From: Liolophura sinensis
Lineage: Eukaryota; Mollusca; Polyplacophora; Chitonida; Chitonidae
Length of the DNA stretch: 64,000 nucleotides
NCBI RefSeq assembly: GCF_032854445.1
Contig: NC_088306.1
Coordinates: forward strand, 28,367,764-28,431,763
Direction of reading: 5' to 3'
The notes beneath the pieces were generated by a model that did no database searches, had not been told where the DNA came from, and saw nothing but the letters and a program-made list of their open reading frames with translations. Made by a program: the position numbers and the translations under genes. Positions 45,215 through 57,862 of the stretch are shown one piece after another (position 1 is the stretch's first letter; every line of letters begins with the position of its first letter).

Positions 45215-48200
45215 ACATCAGACAGAATAGTGTGTAACATGTCTACTCGTGCCTTGTGGCATTATATGCATGGACCAGGGAAGGAACAAAGCATTTCGAT
45301 TTAACCCTTTCGCACATACTATTCCCTTCCGGATGATATGGCGTTGTACGACTCTTCTGAACTCCCGCAATTTTACACAGCTCTCTGACTTAGTCAGACT
45401 CAGATTTCCTGCCCTGGTCACCATGAAGTCGACAAGGAAATCCATAATTCACCGCGAAAGTATCGAACAGTTCCCTAGCGGTTAATCTCTGTCTGGGTTT
45501 TGGTTGGAATAGCTTGTGCGTACATGGTGAAGTGATCCGTTAGGACCAAAATACCGCTGTAGCCTCCTTTGGTACTTTTAATAGATAATCAATACAAACT
45601 TACTCCATTGGCTGGGTAGTGTTAACTCTCACAAGGAAGGCAGCTTTATTAGGTGGCTTAGACTTGTACTGCTCACAAAACCTCCCTGTTAACATCAGTT
45701 GTCAACCAGGCCAGTGAAACCGGGTCATCACCAAGTTCAACGTCCGAGAAACTCTCTGGTGACCCATGTCGTGATGTAATGGCTGCAAAACAAGGTCCCG
45801 AAATTTTGTAGGTTGTATCAACTGTCGTGTGGTACACTCCCTGACTGAGATTTCACGGAACGAAATATCGTTGTCTAACACCAGCTTGTCCCAGTCCTTC
45901 AAAACCTGATGCACCCTGGCTCAGTAGGCCTACACTACTGGGAAGCCTCTGTCCTCTTTTAGATACCATTGAGAATTATCTGAAAGATGAGGTAGACACA
46001 CCTAAGAGAGGGTTTATACTTACCTCGGTTTCTTCATTCACACAGAACCCCAGACACTCCACAAATGGGCCTACAACCGCCTTCACTGTTGTATGGTCCA
46101 CCTCGCGAGTGTCTGGATGTCGTGATAGCTCTTCCGCATCACGATGTTGCGCACCTGACTTGTATACCAAATCAAAATCATAAATCCAGAGTTCGGCGAG
46201 ACAGCGATGTCCAGTTTAGCGGTAGTGGGGACATACGTCAGCGGATTATTATGTTGTTTTAACGGTAAACCGATGACCACAGATGTTCTTGCGAAATTTG
46301 TCGCAAATAACCCACTTCACCGCACCAAACACCCCCACGCCCCTAGTGGGCTGAGGAGATTCGTTCCGCCTGTTTAAATCACCTGCTGGCATATACAACG
46401 AGTCGCTCTATCCCGGCTTGATTTTGATATAGTACAGTCCGGATACCTTCCGCGCTGGCGTCAACATGAAGTAGGAAAAGCAGTTTGTAATCTGCTTAAA
46501 CCTGAATCGGTGGGGAGGTCAGCCCACTAATCAACGCATCAAAAACAGACCGGTGTTTTGGACGCCACACCCACTTCGTATTCTTTGTGGATCCCTCTGA
46601 TTTTCCTGCAAGGAAATTCTTTAACGGTTAGCAATATGTGCATAGTTCAAGATAAAACGGCGGTAGTACCCCTCGAACCCGAAAAACTGAGCTATTTTGA
46701 GTTTCTGGGCTCTGACCACCGTTTAAATGCCTCTATCTTATTAGGATCAGGTGGACTATGCCCCAAACATTTAACCTCAATTTTGAAAAAAAGTCACATT
46801 TGGAAGATTTAATTATAGGCTGTGTTGCTTAAGGCGAATGTAAACGCTTTCATGCCGAGAGAAAGCACTATAATATTATCAATATACACCAAACATTCTC
46901 TAAGATCTCGGAAGCATTTCTCCATTAACCTTTGAAAAGCAGATGTGGCGTTCGTGAACCCAAATGACATACGATTAAAACCCTCGAGAACCCACAGCAT
47001 AAACATCTCTGTTCTTCCTTGAACTGAGTTTTCTATAATCTATGCAAAACCTCATTGAATTTTCCGGTTTTTTAAGTAAAAATACTTCAGAGGAAAATGG
47101 ACCAACTGATTTCCGGATGGCACCAATCTCCAAGATTTCCTGTAAATGCTTCCTTACCTGCTGAATCAATGCTGGTGGGATCCATCTGGGTGCCTCTTTA
47201 AACGGGGTTTCATCACGAAGATTGATCTCATGAGTATCTGTTGATGTATAACCTAGATTGAAAGAGTCTTGAGACATGATGCTGTACCAACGATTTAGCA
47301 AAATTCTCTAACCTGATCTTTCCTCTCCAGTCTAAGTTTGTCATTCGGGTCAGATTCTAGCTTGGCGTTCCGAGAATTAGGTATTAAATCAGGCTCCTTT
47401 GGAACACAAGGGAAAACAAACGAAACAGCCTGAAAAGCTCACAACTTATCATTATTTGGAATTGTTACTGCTTTTGAGGATATGTTACAAATTGCACTGT
47501 TCCCGGTCGGTGCATATTCTACAAGCTGAGCTAACAAGCAAATTACTGTTTAACCACACATTCCTATGTTCCACAATAACAGGGTGAGGCACAGTTTGAT
47601 GACTCTTAACCAAGCCTTTCATGCTTACCTCCTGATCTGGTTCATTGGTCTAGTGTTTGTGGCCCTAACAATACCCACTAGGCTATCAGTTTGTATAATG
47701 TTAACAGCCCAACCCCAAGGACCATAACCAGGGTTACCTACATGTACCGGGACAATACCCACTAGCTTGTCAGTCTGTAGAATTTTGGCAGCCCAGCCAC
47801 AAGGACCATAACCAGGGTTACCTACATGTACCGGGACAATACCCACTAGCCTGTCAGTCTGTAGAATTTTGGCAGCCCAGCCACAAGGACCATAACCAGG
47901 GTTACCTACATGTACCGGGACAATACCCACTAGCCTGTCAGTCTGTAGAATTTTGGCAGCCCAGCCACAAGGACCATAACCAGGGTTACCTACATGTACC
48001 GGGACAATACCCACTAGCCTGTCAGTCTGTAGAATTTTGGCAGCCCAGCCACAAGGACCATAACCAGGGTTACCTACATGTACCGGGACAATACCCACTA
48101 GCCTGTCAGTCTGTAGAATTTTGGCAGCCCAGCCACAAGGACCATAACCAGGGTTACCTACATGTACCGGGACAATACCCACTAGCCTGTCAGTCTGTAG

Positions 48201-48345
48201 AATTTTGGCAGCCCAGCCACAAGGACCATAACCAGGGTTACCTATCCCCCGGGCAAACAGCTTTGTTACCTTGGTTCCTACTATCACGGGAACAGTGCTA
48301 TTGTAGACTGTATCTGGAAGCACCAGAGCGCGAGCCACAACACTT
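45215..48345 (-). mobile_element. Decayed Ty3/gypsy LTR retrotransposon, protease to integrase
   Basis: The minus strand carries, in the expected order from 48345 down, a protease-like end (VPVIVGTKV), an 84-bp tandem insert, reverse transcriptase pieces at about 47300-46810 (FCIDYRKL; FGFTNATSAFQRLMEK; active-site YIDN where YIDD is usual), an RNase H end at about 46150 (a RDAEELSRHP version of the usual DALSR block), the zinc-binding part of integrase at about 45910-45700 (LHHDMGHQR, TRFHWPG) and an integrase core remnant near 45580-45350. Many stops and shifts break the frame, and no clear LTR pair is visible. Dead element, about 970 bp beyond the gene B stop codon. Confidence 0.82.
47690..48245 (-). 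repeat. 84-bp in-frame tandem repeat within the gypsy polyprotein region, about 6.5 units
   Basis: The unit includes TACATGTACCGGGACAATAC, CCACTAGCCTGTCAGTCTGT, AGAATTTTGGCAGCCCAGCC and ACAAGGACCATAACCAGGGT. On the minus strand it encodes a 28-residue unit (GNPGYGPCGWAAKILQTDRL, then VGIVPVHV). Units are nearly identical; only the outermost ones differ. They interrupt the protease-to-RT linker of the retroelement, so the 237-codon frame is transposon sequence, not a host gene. Confidence 0.93.
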
Positions 48346-49879
48346 CAGACAGCTCTGTTTATAAATGAATGGTTGTCATAGCATCGGAGATTGGTTCAAT
48401 CTTTTTACAGTATTTCGGGTATGTTTGGCATGTAATGCTCGCGTCTACCCTCATCAGGAGTCTACGACAAAGAAACCAGGCTATAATTTGGAATTACGCA
48501 GGATTTCACCAAGGTTCTTACCTCTACGGTAGCCGATTAGAGGACGAAGAGGAAATATTTCATATGTATTAATGAATCTGAGTCTTTATTTCCTTCATTC
48601 AGACGACAGTATTTGTTAAGGATGTTTCTGATATTCCTTTGGTCCCTGGTAACCGTCTTGGGTACTCATGTTGAATCGGGGGGCGTCACAACTAATAAAA
48701 AATTCGACAATGTTGCCGCCATAAATGTTTGCTGTAGAAGACCACACTTTCCCACACAGAAACTTCGTGCAAGCGGTTTTCGGTTTGGACTGGCACTACC
48801 GGAAACCATACACAGCTCTCCAAAACTCCAATAGCCTTCCAAATGACTGGATAAAGTTGGTAACTGGTAAACCCTATGCATGGGTAATAGGCAAATACGG
48901 CTGACAACGACAAAAACAGTTCAGGGACCATTTTTTACATGAACATGGGTGTCGGGCTCTGCTTTCCTATATGCCGGGATTTCCATGGAGTTTGACACAT
49001 TCCCTTTGTCATCGTCATTCCGCGGAACACTTATAAAAGCTTCAATATATTCCACAATGTCGCCCAAATCATAAAAGCCGAGCAATCGGCCTTCGCAGCT
49101 ACAATATTTAGATATATACATGTGAGTTAAAATATGCCGCATGAAATTGATAAACAACGTTACATTAAAGCAATTTCTCACTTTGCATATATTAAGACGC
49201 GTAATTTAATCCTCTATGTATAAATAACATATACTTATGTCTTATCTGTACTAATTTAATTACATAAACTGCCGTCCTGGAAGAGTAGTTTTTTCCAAAG
49301 CTTGTACTGACGTATTGGCTGTAGATACACAGGAAATCCTTTTACCTGGACTATACCAAGCCAGACTGGATTCTCATTTTACCAAACACCTGATTAACGT
49401 AAAATCTGTGTGATCTCTAATCCTTTTGATGACACCAACGTTTATTCCCGAGTGCATGGCTCTTTGTGAACATTGTGTAGTTTCTGAGGGTATTATCTGC
49501 TGCCAACTTTCTTCTGTTGTTACCAAAGCAAGAATGCAGGTCTGTCGCTTGGAAACATATCCTATTTATAAAAAGTAAACTCATCACATGAAAGTTTTCC
49601 TCAACATGAATTTACAGATGTAACTATAGACCTACCGTATCATAAACATATTGTATCGGTATGTTGTCAGTGCATATTTATTTCCACAAATCATGAGTTT
49701 ATATATAGTTTAGAGATATACCTGAACATGTTGGTCATGTTTGTCCATGATTGCTGTGGGAGAAGTACCCATGCTTGATGAGATATGTTGATCTTCTTCT
49801 TCGATATATGATCTGACATTTTCATTCGATGTCTTACCTTTCTCTCCCGACAGATGACTAAAGAGAAATGGTACTGTTC
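48346..49879. other. Nothing recognised
   Basis: 1.5 kb between the gypsy and LINE remnants. The right side of the gypsy element (gag and LTR) would be expected here, but I see no zinc-knuckle or LTR boundary. Confidence 0.4.
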
Positions 49880-51780
49880 CTGGACGAAGACAAGCTTTTG
49901 TCTGAAGCCCAAGTAGGTTTCTGTAAAGATTGTTCCACATTCGATCATATGTAACATTTATGGTATGGCTAAACTTATGAAACTAAGAAAAGGGAAACTG
50001 TCTCGTGCTTTTGCCGATTTAAGTAAAGCATTTGATACGACAGATAGACAATATTTATGGACGAAAATTATTAGGTATCAAGTGGATGGAAAATTTATTC
50101 GAATCGTTCAAAGTATGTATAATGGAATTAAATCATGTGTTAAAGCTGGAGACATATTATCAAGAATGTTTCCATGTGAACATTTACTACTTCACTCCTT
50201 TTTTCTCTCTACGTGAATGACCTTGAAACATATACGAAAAACTCTCGCTTTAATGGGATGGAGATTGAATTGGCTGAAAATTATTTTGTCGTTTTCATGA
50301 AATTATTTGCCCTGCTCTATGCTGATGACACTGTTATCATGACTTGGTTTGATCTGATTTGTTTATTCTTCACTGGAGGACAAAAGATTAAAAAAAATAT
50401 AAAAACCAACTTTAGACACACTGACAACACATACCATACCTATAAATATTGTGTACATGTATATCAAGGAGTTACATGTTGTACATCGGTGGGATTAGAG
50501 CTCAAGAGAGATTGTTCTATCCCAATTGAGGAAATATAATAACATGAGATGGCCGATTTTTACATAAGGTTTTGGTAAGGCGGTGATGAAAATAAACAAA
50601 CTATACATAGCGTGGCAACACAAACAAGATCGGAAGAGGTGAAATAGCAAAAGTCGTGTGCAATGAGTGATCTATTAGTGCCTCACTGTACATCACTGGC
50701 TATTATTCGATTGTTGACAAAAAACCATGGCCACTTCTGCTCAAGATCTCCAGTCAGCATTTGATGTATACCTGCAATACTGTCCGAAATAGAATATTGA
50801 AATAAACAACAAAAAGACAAAGGTTATTACCTTTGTGTGTAGACGAAATACTACTCACCACTTCACCATTGGGAATGAAAGAATCGATGTCTTTATAATA
50901 AACAATTTTAAATACTTATAAGTTTTCATCCGTTATAACAGGAATTTTACGTTTTGTGGGAAGGAAATTGTACTATCTGCATCACAGGCTTTGTGTTCCC
51001 TGTTAAAAAAAGAAAGAAATTTAGATCTACCATTGGTGTGTATTATAGAATTTTTGAACCAAACTGTTATGCCTGTGTTGTTATTGGCTGTGATGTGTGG
51101 GGGTTGGGTAACGTAAACTGCATTGATACAGCTGAACTGAAATTTCTGAAACTTGTACTGAGACCGAGAAAATCTACTGCTAAATGTATGCTTAGGTAGA
51201 TATCCTGTCGATTTAACTATCAAAACTCGTGTGATCGCCTATGGGCAAAAATATTAGTTTCAAACCTAAATAAATTAAGCGGTATCCTGTATCGAATGCA
51301 ATATCCAACTAAAAGCACCTGGCTATAGCAAGTTAAATTATTTTCAGACAATTTAGAACTATCTCATCTTTGAACTAGTCAAATATTCCCAGTATCAAAT
51401 GGCGAATACAGCATGTTAACGGACGGATATATACATGATCAATTTATTGAAAAATGGACAGAAGATATTAGAAATTCCCCTAAGTACCGCTTATACCGAG
51501 CTCGAATTAGAAAAATACCTTTACGTGTTACCTGACCGATTCTCACCTTATTTAGTAGCCTTTCGAACGTCAAACCATTCACTACGTGTCGAAGTTGGCA
51601 GATGGAAAACATAGGCCTGTATCAACAAATATGTGATAAGTGCAAAAGCTGCGTAGGTGACGAAAGGCATTATATTTTTGAGTGTAACTTGCTTCAGTGA
51701 CAAAAGAAAACGATCACGTAGCCTGCCGGTATAACATTGCGGTTATGAGAACGTTAGCAGAATATGTTATTCACGTCTTG
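49880..51780 (+). mobile_element. Decayed non-LTR retrotransposon (LINE), reverse transcriptase and C-terminal region
   Basis: Plus-strand pieces in successive frames match a LINE reverse transcriptase: LLSEAQVGFCKDCSTFDHM (about 49890), AFADLSKAFDTTDRQYLW (about 50010), the active-site block LLYADDTVIM with FSLYVNDLETY before it (50205-50340), a KTKVITF-like block near 50815, then the C-terminal part with ALCSLLKKERKF, NCYACVVIGCDVWGLG, RKSTAKCML and a CDKC...HYIFEC zinc-like motif near 51640. Several frameshifts and stops are present and the 5' half with the endonuclease is absent. Typical 5'-truncated dead copy; clade not determined. Confidence 0.8.
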
Positions 51781-52704
51781 CCTGGTTTTTAAATATCATT
51801 TTTCTTGCTGTCTTGATGAATTCTATTTTATCTCCATTTCACTAATTTTTGTATTCCACTGTGTAATTTTCTCCGTGCCAGACAAGGGCCTGAGGGTCAG
51901 AAGAAAATGAAGTATCAGTGAATGGCGAACTGTATGTTTCGTCCTCTTCACAAACAAAATGTCACAGCGGTCTATACAAGGTGACTTGCCGACTTTCCGA
52001 ATGGGACTTGAAATGTGCTAAGAAGTCACCATTTGCAACTCACACTTTCCATGAGTCGATGTTGAACGAACGTTTGAAGGCCGCCTGTGGCAAGACTGTT
52101 AGGTTGGCCAGTCGACCTTAGCTGCCTGCCGTTGATGACGGAAGTTCAGGATCCGCTCCATTTAATGGGCACTTTGATACTGGCCATCTCAGCACCCGCA
52201 CTGGTCTTCGCTATATGAATGTCACCAGCGCGCTCTTCGGAAGTTACGACATGTAGAAGGCTTTCCTGTGCTGCCCCAACCACCATATCTGATGAAAGGA
52301 TAAAATATACATCACAAATTAGATTTAGCAATCCGCGAAGGCAGTATGAGGCGCGATACCATAGACTGAACATCAAAGGCTGCCTGGCCGAGGCCGGGTG
52401 CATTCAGAGAGCAAAAGCTCAGCGGGTATTCCTGCCAGGCTCGCTGGGCTCCCTGTTCCTGCTTCCATATATACCTTCATGGAAAAAAAATCATATCAAA
52501 TTTCACAGAGACTCCTTTTCATATCACCACACCACGTTGGTGAAAAAAGGCTTCTTCAATGACCGTCCACACAACAAAGAACTGACGTTAAATGGTTTAT
52601 AAAAGGTGTGTACTTCCTGAGTGTATGTAACATGTAACATGTGAGGATATACACTGCTGTGGTAGACCATGAACACTCATCAGGCGCATATAGAGAATAC
52701 GTCA
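51781..52704. other. Unassigned; weak open frame at 51918-52121
   Basis: A 67-codon plus-strand frame at 51918-52121 and an 85-codon minus-strand frame at 52403-52146 are open, but have no recognisable domain or supporting splice context. I cannot say whether either is coding. Confidence 0.3.
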
Positions 52705-52950
52705 AGGCTAAATTGTACGTGGGAAGGTCTCTCCGCAACCGTCTCCAAAAGACCCTCACCAATGCGGCCGCAGCTCATGCTGGCTTCCTCTCCGGCTGTA
52801 CATAGGAAGGTCTTCCAGCAACCTGTGGATGGTCGTGGGTTTCCCCTGAGCTCTGCCCGGTTTTCACCCACCATAATGCTCGCCGCCGTCGGATAAGTGA
52901 AATAGTCTTGAATACAGCGTAAAACACCAATCAAATAAATAAATCAAGGT
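52705..52950 (+). mobile_element. SINE, body and 3' end, nearly full
   Basis: CTCACCAATGCGGCCGCAGC, TCATGCTGGCTTCCTCTCCG, TGTGGATGGTCGTGGGTTTC, CACCATAATGCTCGCCGCCG, TCGGATAAGTGAAATAGTCT, ACAGCGTAAAACACCAATCA and an AATAAATAAATC tail. The head is degenerate. Confidence 0.92.
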
Positions 52951-54417
52951 TAAACTCTTAACATTATTACAAGCTATACTTATTTCCACTAGAAATAAAC
53001 AGATAGGCACAATATATGTATTAAATCCTTGCTCTCCCCAAAGAGGTCTCAGAATATTGAACTTCGCCACCCCATTGCGACTGGTGAGTTAAAGTGAAAA
53101 ATTCGACATGCTTGTCGTCACTCTTGTAGCTTTTTTAACACTGAACTAAATGACGACGCTCTGACGGCTCATAACAGTTTGACTTGTTTGACATAATTCG
53201 GCGGAGACAACTAAATGATGGCGGGAAAATGTGTAAAACTAGCCTCATTATCTAATGATTTTAAATTCCATATTACTCAGATTAATGTACCCTTTTTAAT
53301 ATTTTTTTACTCAGTTTAACAATATAAACAGGGATAGCTCAATATGAGTAAATAGAAAATCATAAATCGACATAATATAAAATTAGGTTAAAAAAAAGCA
53401 CTGCAGTGATGATGAAAAGTGACTGCTTCTCTCTTACATGATTCCAACTTTATAGCAAAGTAAAGTGATTATTTGTACATTACCACTGGCAGCTGGTATA
53501 TTAGGTTACTTTTAATTTGGGTCTGGCGATTAGCGGCTTAGAAGGCTCCGTTTGTGCGCTACGCATACTTTACGCATAACCTGAAGTTATCTCTTTGTCG
53601 GCAAATGTTCCTTATGATTAGGAGACAAATATAATTAAAGACTTGTCAATTTACCACAGTCAAGGTAAGACTGATTCGTATTTGTTAATAAATCGCATGA
53701 AGCAGAACAAAAATAGTATTACTATGGCGACTCACATTTACCTGACGCAGACATACATCCTAAAAACATAAAGTAATGAATCACATTTACACTGACTGAA
53801 ATGAAAACAAGTTTCTTCCCACATACCCGTACTGTTGATCCCAGAAGACTGCGATAGAGATCGAGGTAACAATTCACTTCCGGTTTTCTTGGACTGTTCT
53901 AAAGAGCTGGCTCGACAAATCTTCATAGAAACAATTTAAAACGCCGTTATTTTATTATTATTATTATTGATACGTATGACCTATATGTCATGCCTGTTTG
54001 TAAATGTCCTGTGTAAATTGTCCACCAGCTGCAAGCAGACTGCCGTGATAAAGTGCGGTATAGCCAAGCTCAGTCACAAATTATTTGGACCATAGATAAT
54101 CCTTGGAGCAACAGCTGATTTGGACTTTCCATTCATTAATTCTATTTGTACAGGCTGTGTGGACATTTCATTAATGACAGATGAACGTATCTCACTATGA
54201 TCCCAAAGATCTTTTATTGAAAACGTTAACAGCTTTAAATGTGAGGTATATTTGGGGTTGCACACGAGTCGTTGGAAGAAAGAGCGTTCCGTGCAAACGT
54301 TGACAGCGTTTAGCATCAGGTGTATTGCTAGACGCATACTTTCCGCTACTGAATAGATAGTGCAGTCTTATTAATCAAATCTAAACTAGGAAAATCTGGA
54401 AGCGTTGTCCTCGACAG
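52951..54417. other. Nothing recognised apart from a short (TTA)n tract
   Basis: A TTATTATTATTATTATT microsatellite lies at about 53950-53967. Short open frames on the minus strand (such as 54337-54074) show no known domain. Confidence 0.45.
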
Positions 54418-54660
54418 AATTGATTGATTGATTTATTTAAATATTTCACTTATACCAAGGTGGCCAGCATTATGGTGGGAGGAAACCGGACAGAGCCTTG
54501 GGGGAAAGCCACGACCATCCGCAGGTTGCTGGGAGACCTTCCCACTTACTGCTGGAGAGGAAGCATGCATGGGCTGGAGTTGAACTCACAGCGACCGCAT
54601 TGTTGAGATGCTCCTGGGTCATTACGCTGCGCTAGCACGCTAACCAACTGAGTTATTGTG
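54418..54660 (-). mobile_element. SINE with 3' end partly deleted
   Basis: Reverse complement: TTGATTGATTTATTTAAATA, CACTTATACCAAGGTGGCCA, GGGAGGAAACCGGACAGAGC, CCATCCGCAGGTTGCTGGGA, GAGTTGAACTCACAGCGACC, ending CGCTAACCAACTGAGTTATTG. The segment normally reading GGTGTTTTACGCCGTACTCA is missing. Confidence 0.88.
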
Positions 54661-55139
54661 GGAGAATTGAAGCGTTTGGCAACGTTGCGATTTAATAAAT
54701 TATTAGCCAGTGATAAGAACACTCTACAAAACAAGTCGGACGATATCTACGAATCATTCCTATTATTTCATTGAATGCTTGTTTTCGTTAGCAGTCCTGA
54801 GAACCGATTACTTCGAAAAATTGGGAGAAATCTTCATTGGAACTTTGTCAATGATTGAAAAGAATTTACACAGGACACCAGATATCATAATGAATTTAGG
54901 TTGTCTGCAAATGATTCCCTTTAAACAGCTTTACAAAGCCCTATTCGTTGTGCCCTCGATATTTGTCATGATGAGATTCTTCCTGCGACATTTTGATTCG
55001 AATCGTCTCTCTGCCTTTTGAATTGTTGAGAAATGTTTCAATACAATATTCGACATTTTCGCAGTCCGTAATGCAAAGACGCTGCTCATCAATAAGAACA
55101 AGTAATTTCTCGTTCAGCTCTATGATAGACTGGCGAAAT

Positions 55140-55290
55140 TTAAAGCTGACCCTCAGTAATGGTCAGTTGAGATATAAAGGGTATAAAAGTGACTCTTCAT
55201 CCGCCATGTGCGCCATGCTGCTCACGGCTGATAATCAATGCATGTTTTTCTTTCTTCGTTGGGAAATATGTGCTTGCCAGAAACACAGGG
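55140..55290 (+). repeat. Dispersed repeat family E, copy 1
   Basis: Contains GCTGACCCTCAGTAATGGTC, AAAAGTGACTCTTCATCCGC, GTGCGCCATGCTGCTCACGG and GATAATCAATGCATG. It matches 63355-63460 in the same order. Identity of the element unknown. Confidence 0.6.
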
Positions 55291-55744
55291 TGGGTCGTTA
55301 GAAGATTCACCGGAATGAAAGTTAGTCACCATCATTGCTTTCGCGTGGATACAACGACCGTAATCAGACATTTCCTCTGAGTGACTGACCGAGTGGACTT
55401 GCCGATATCAAGTGTTGGACAATTATAATCAGCGATGATGTTCAAGTGCAATTGCAGTTCAACCCTGTACCCCCCGTTTGGATTTGATTTGAGTGTTCTC
55501 GTTTGTGTCGAATCGATGAGGACCATATGAATTGGCTATTAGCTTTGATTTATCACTGGGACAGACTTGATTTTCTAAGAAAGACTGACTGGATATCGCA
55601 TGTTTCCTTCCAGAAAAAACGCACTGGTAGAGTCTATGGTATTGTCAGTTAGACCCAAGGGAGCACTACGTCTGTTAATATATTATGACCAGCTGTATAC
55701 GGATCATTCTAATAATCCATGTACACTAATAATAAACGGGTAAC

Positions 55745-56195
55745 TGTGTACAAGCTGTGTACACGTATGTAGTGGTCAAGTGTAATGTACCTGTAAAATA
55801 GTTATAACAGATGTGTGACATACCAATAGTTAAATCAAGCTATAGGCTGGCCAGTCAACTGTGTCCAGCTTGTTAACATGTATAGTTAAGTAGATTAAGT
55901 GTGGGGATCAACTTTCCACATGTGCATTTGACTAATCAGTCAGTGTTTCTAATTAAAGAACAAGTTTATACTTAAACCAGCAACTGTTACTAATAGTTAA
56001 GTAAACAAATAATTGTAAGTATAAATATGTTTGTTTCTCAAGTAGAGGAGAGAAGGGAGAAGGAGTTTGGGAGTTGACCTGTAAGGACCTAAGAGTCCGC
56101 TCACTCCCATTATGCAATGTATAATAAATGCATGTTGTTAACTGAGAACGCCTTGGAGAGTTTTCCTATCTGCGTTTTATTAAGGACGAAAACAA
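55745..56195 (+). mobile_element. Possible solo LTR
   Basis: This AT-rich stretch has TGTGTACAAGC near its left end, a TATAAATATG box at about 56021, an AATAAA signal at about 56122 and an ACA-type right edge near 56195. The order promoter, polyadenylation signal, then short U5 is that of an LTR. I cannot see a second copy or a target duplication, so this is tentative. Confidence 0.3.
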
Positions 56196-56199
56196 ATCT

Positions 56200-57390
56200 A
56201 TCCATTCATTCCGTGTGAGGAATAGTGGTAGAAAAAGTAGAAAGTAGTACAGTGGAGCAATCCGAAGCAGTGTTTAAGTATCCACATATAGCTGACGCCT
56301 GAATTTTTTGCAGTTCCACAGCAGTACTTATTTCAAAATGACTTCTTGTAGTACCGTCGTTAAGAAAGAGGATACGAGTTTGGTGGTACAGCTTTTTGAC
56401 CCCGCCATAAAGCGAGCTTTGTATGGGGATTTATGCAGTATTGGAATGCAGTAAATTTGAGGAATGTCCGTGGACAGGAAGGTTCAGATATACTCCTCTG
56501 TTTGAGAAAGGACTGATGCTTTTTTAAACACTTCCTCCAGAGTATAGCTCGATATGGATGTCGTGGCAGTTGTTGTGTTCCTCCAGAAGAGCCTGATACC
56601 AGTAATTCTTGCAGACAAATATAATATTACTGAGAACTTTGCCGGAAGGAACAATAACGTATTTTCTAGATTATCCAGTACGTTTCGCTCGGGAGTATCT
56701 TTCAGAACTTGTCTGGCTGACACATGAACATTGGTAGTAATATGGTGCATTACATACACAACCTTTTTCTTTACTAGCTCAAGCCAACTCTGAAGGACAG
56801 AACGTTCTACCTTCTCCCGTTTACAACACAATGTGCAACGTTTTCAAGCGTCGAAAGGTGAATTTTCTCATTGGCTCTCATATTCATCTTCCTCGGCTCT
56901 CTATAGTTAGGACCCCCTGACAAGCAGCACTCGTAGATCATCATTATTTATAATATTAAGGTTACCAGTCATGATATATTAAAATGAATGGTAAGTAAAG
57001 TCTGACGATCCACAGTTATAACTGAATCCACCAGAAGTTTAATCGAACATCTTAAAACTACTTTCGCGTAATTAATTATCTTGGAAGCGATTGGTTTAGT
57101 ACACTGGTGGGAAATGCATGGGCCTATGCGTCGAAACGGATATTCGTATACCAGCTGTCAACGAGTTAGGACGTTCCAGGTCAATAATCGCAAGGCCAAT
57201 TCCCAAAACACAAACCACCAAAGAACTAAGAAAGTGTATAAAGTATGAGAATACTCTTTTTATTAACTCGATGAAAAGCATAGAATGGAAGCAATTATAA
57301 CTTAGCCAATTTACAAAATTAGCTTAACATGCAGTATATTGGATTTTTGGCGTGAAGTGTTTATTTTAAAGCAATATGTATTTCCGACTG
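56200..57390. other. Mostly unassigned; contains the left half of an inverted repeat
   Basis: A minus-strand frame at 56831-56484 (115 codons) has no recognised domain. The inverted repeat at 57115-57225 is listed separately. Confidence 0.4.
57100..57235 (-). other. Exon-like segment, inverted pair member 1
   Basis: On the minus strand it reads VVCVLGIGLAIIDLERP, then SLTAGIRISVSTHRP, preceded by an acceptor-like ACTTTCTTAG. A similar peptide is encoded on the plus strand at 57765-57862. The hydrophobic stretch followed by IIDLERP is vaguely reminiscent of bestrophin-like DUF4239 proteins, but that is a weak inference. Confidence 0.4.
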
Positions 57391-57520
57391 CAGCCACTTG
57401 AGGATGATCGTGGGTTTCCCCCGGGATCTGCCCGGTTACCTCCCACAATAATGCTGGCCGCCGTCGTATAAGTGAAATATTCTTCAGTACGGTGTAAAAT
57501 TTCAATCGTAGACATTTTAT
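57390..57520 (+). mobile_element. SINE core and 3' end
   Basis: TGAGGATGATCGTGGGTTTC, CCCCGGGATCTGCCCGGTTA, CACAATAATGCTGGCCGCCG, TCGTATAAGTGAAATATTCT, TCAGTACGGTGTAAAATTTC AATC. It lies between the two halves of the 57.1/57.8-kb inverted repeat. Confidence 0.92.
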
Positions 57521-57764
57521 TGAAGTAGTATGTAGTCTCCAGGGAGACGGAGAGACGGTCAGTTTAGTTCAGATGTACCCGAGTACTGGGATCGAAGGTT
57601 TCTTATTCTGTATGATGTTCCAGGGTTGTTTTATCGGCTCATTACACATACAGGATGCGTGACTATGACTAGCCCGTGACAAGACATTCACCAATCACTG
57701 TCAGTACTGATTTCATCCATGCGCCTAGAAACAAACATCATTGAAAATTATTCACGGCTTCGTT

Positions 57765-57862
57765 AACGTATTCGTTTTGGGAATTGTCTTTGCGATTATT
57801 GACCTGGAACGTCCATCCTTGTTGACGGCTGTTATGCGAATGTCTGTTTTGACACAGAAATA
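57765..57862 (+). other. Exon-like segment, inverted pair member 2
   Basis: On the plus strand it encodes VFVLGIVFAIIDLERPSLLT, then AVMRMSVLTQ. This aligns with the minus-strand segment at 57100-57235 over about 30 residues and at nucleotide level (GCGATTATTGACCTGGAACG is identical). Either two exon copies in opposite directions or an inverted duplication. Confidence 0.4.

Noticed and set aside
47625-48338. 237-codon minus-strand repeat protein as a host gene
   Set aside because: The non-repeat start resembles a retroelement protease end, and gypsy RT and integrase remnants follow downstream on the same strand. It is transposon sequence with an internal minisatellite.
56484-56831. 115-codon minus-strand frame as a gene
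   Set aside because: No domain, no splice context and no paralogue in the window; length is within chance expectation for AT-rich sequence.
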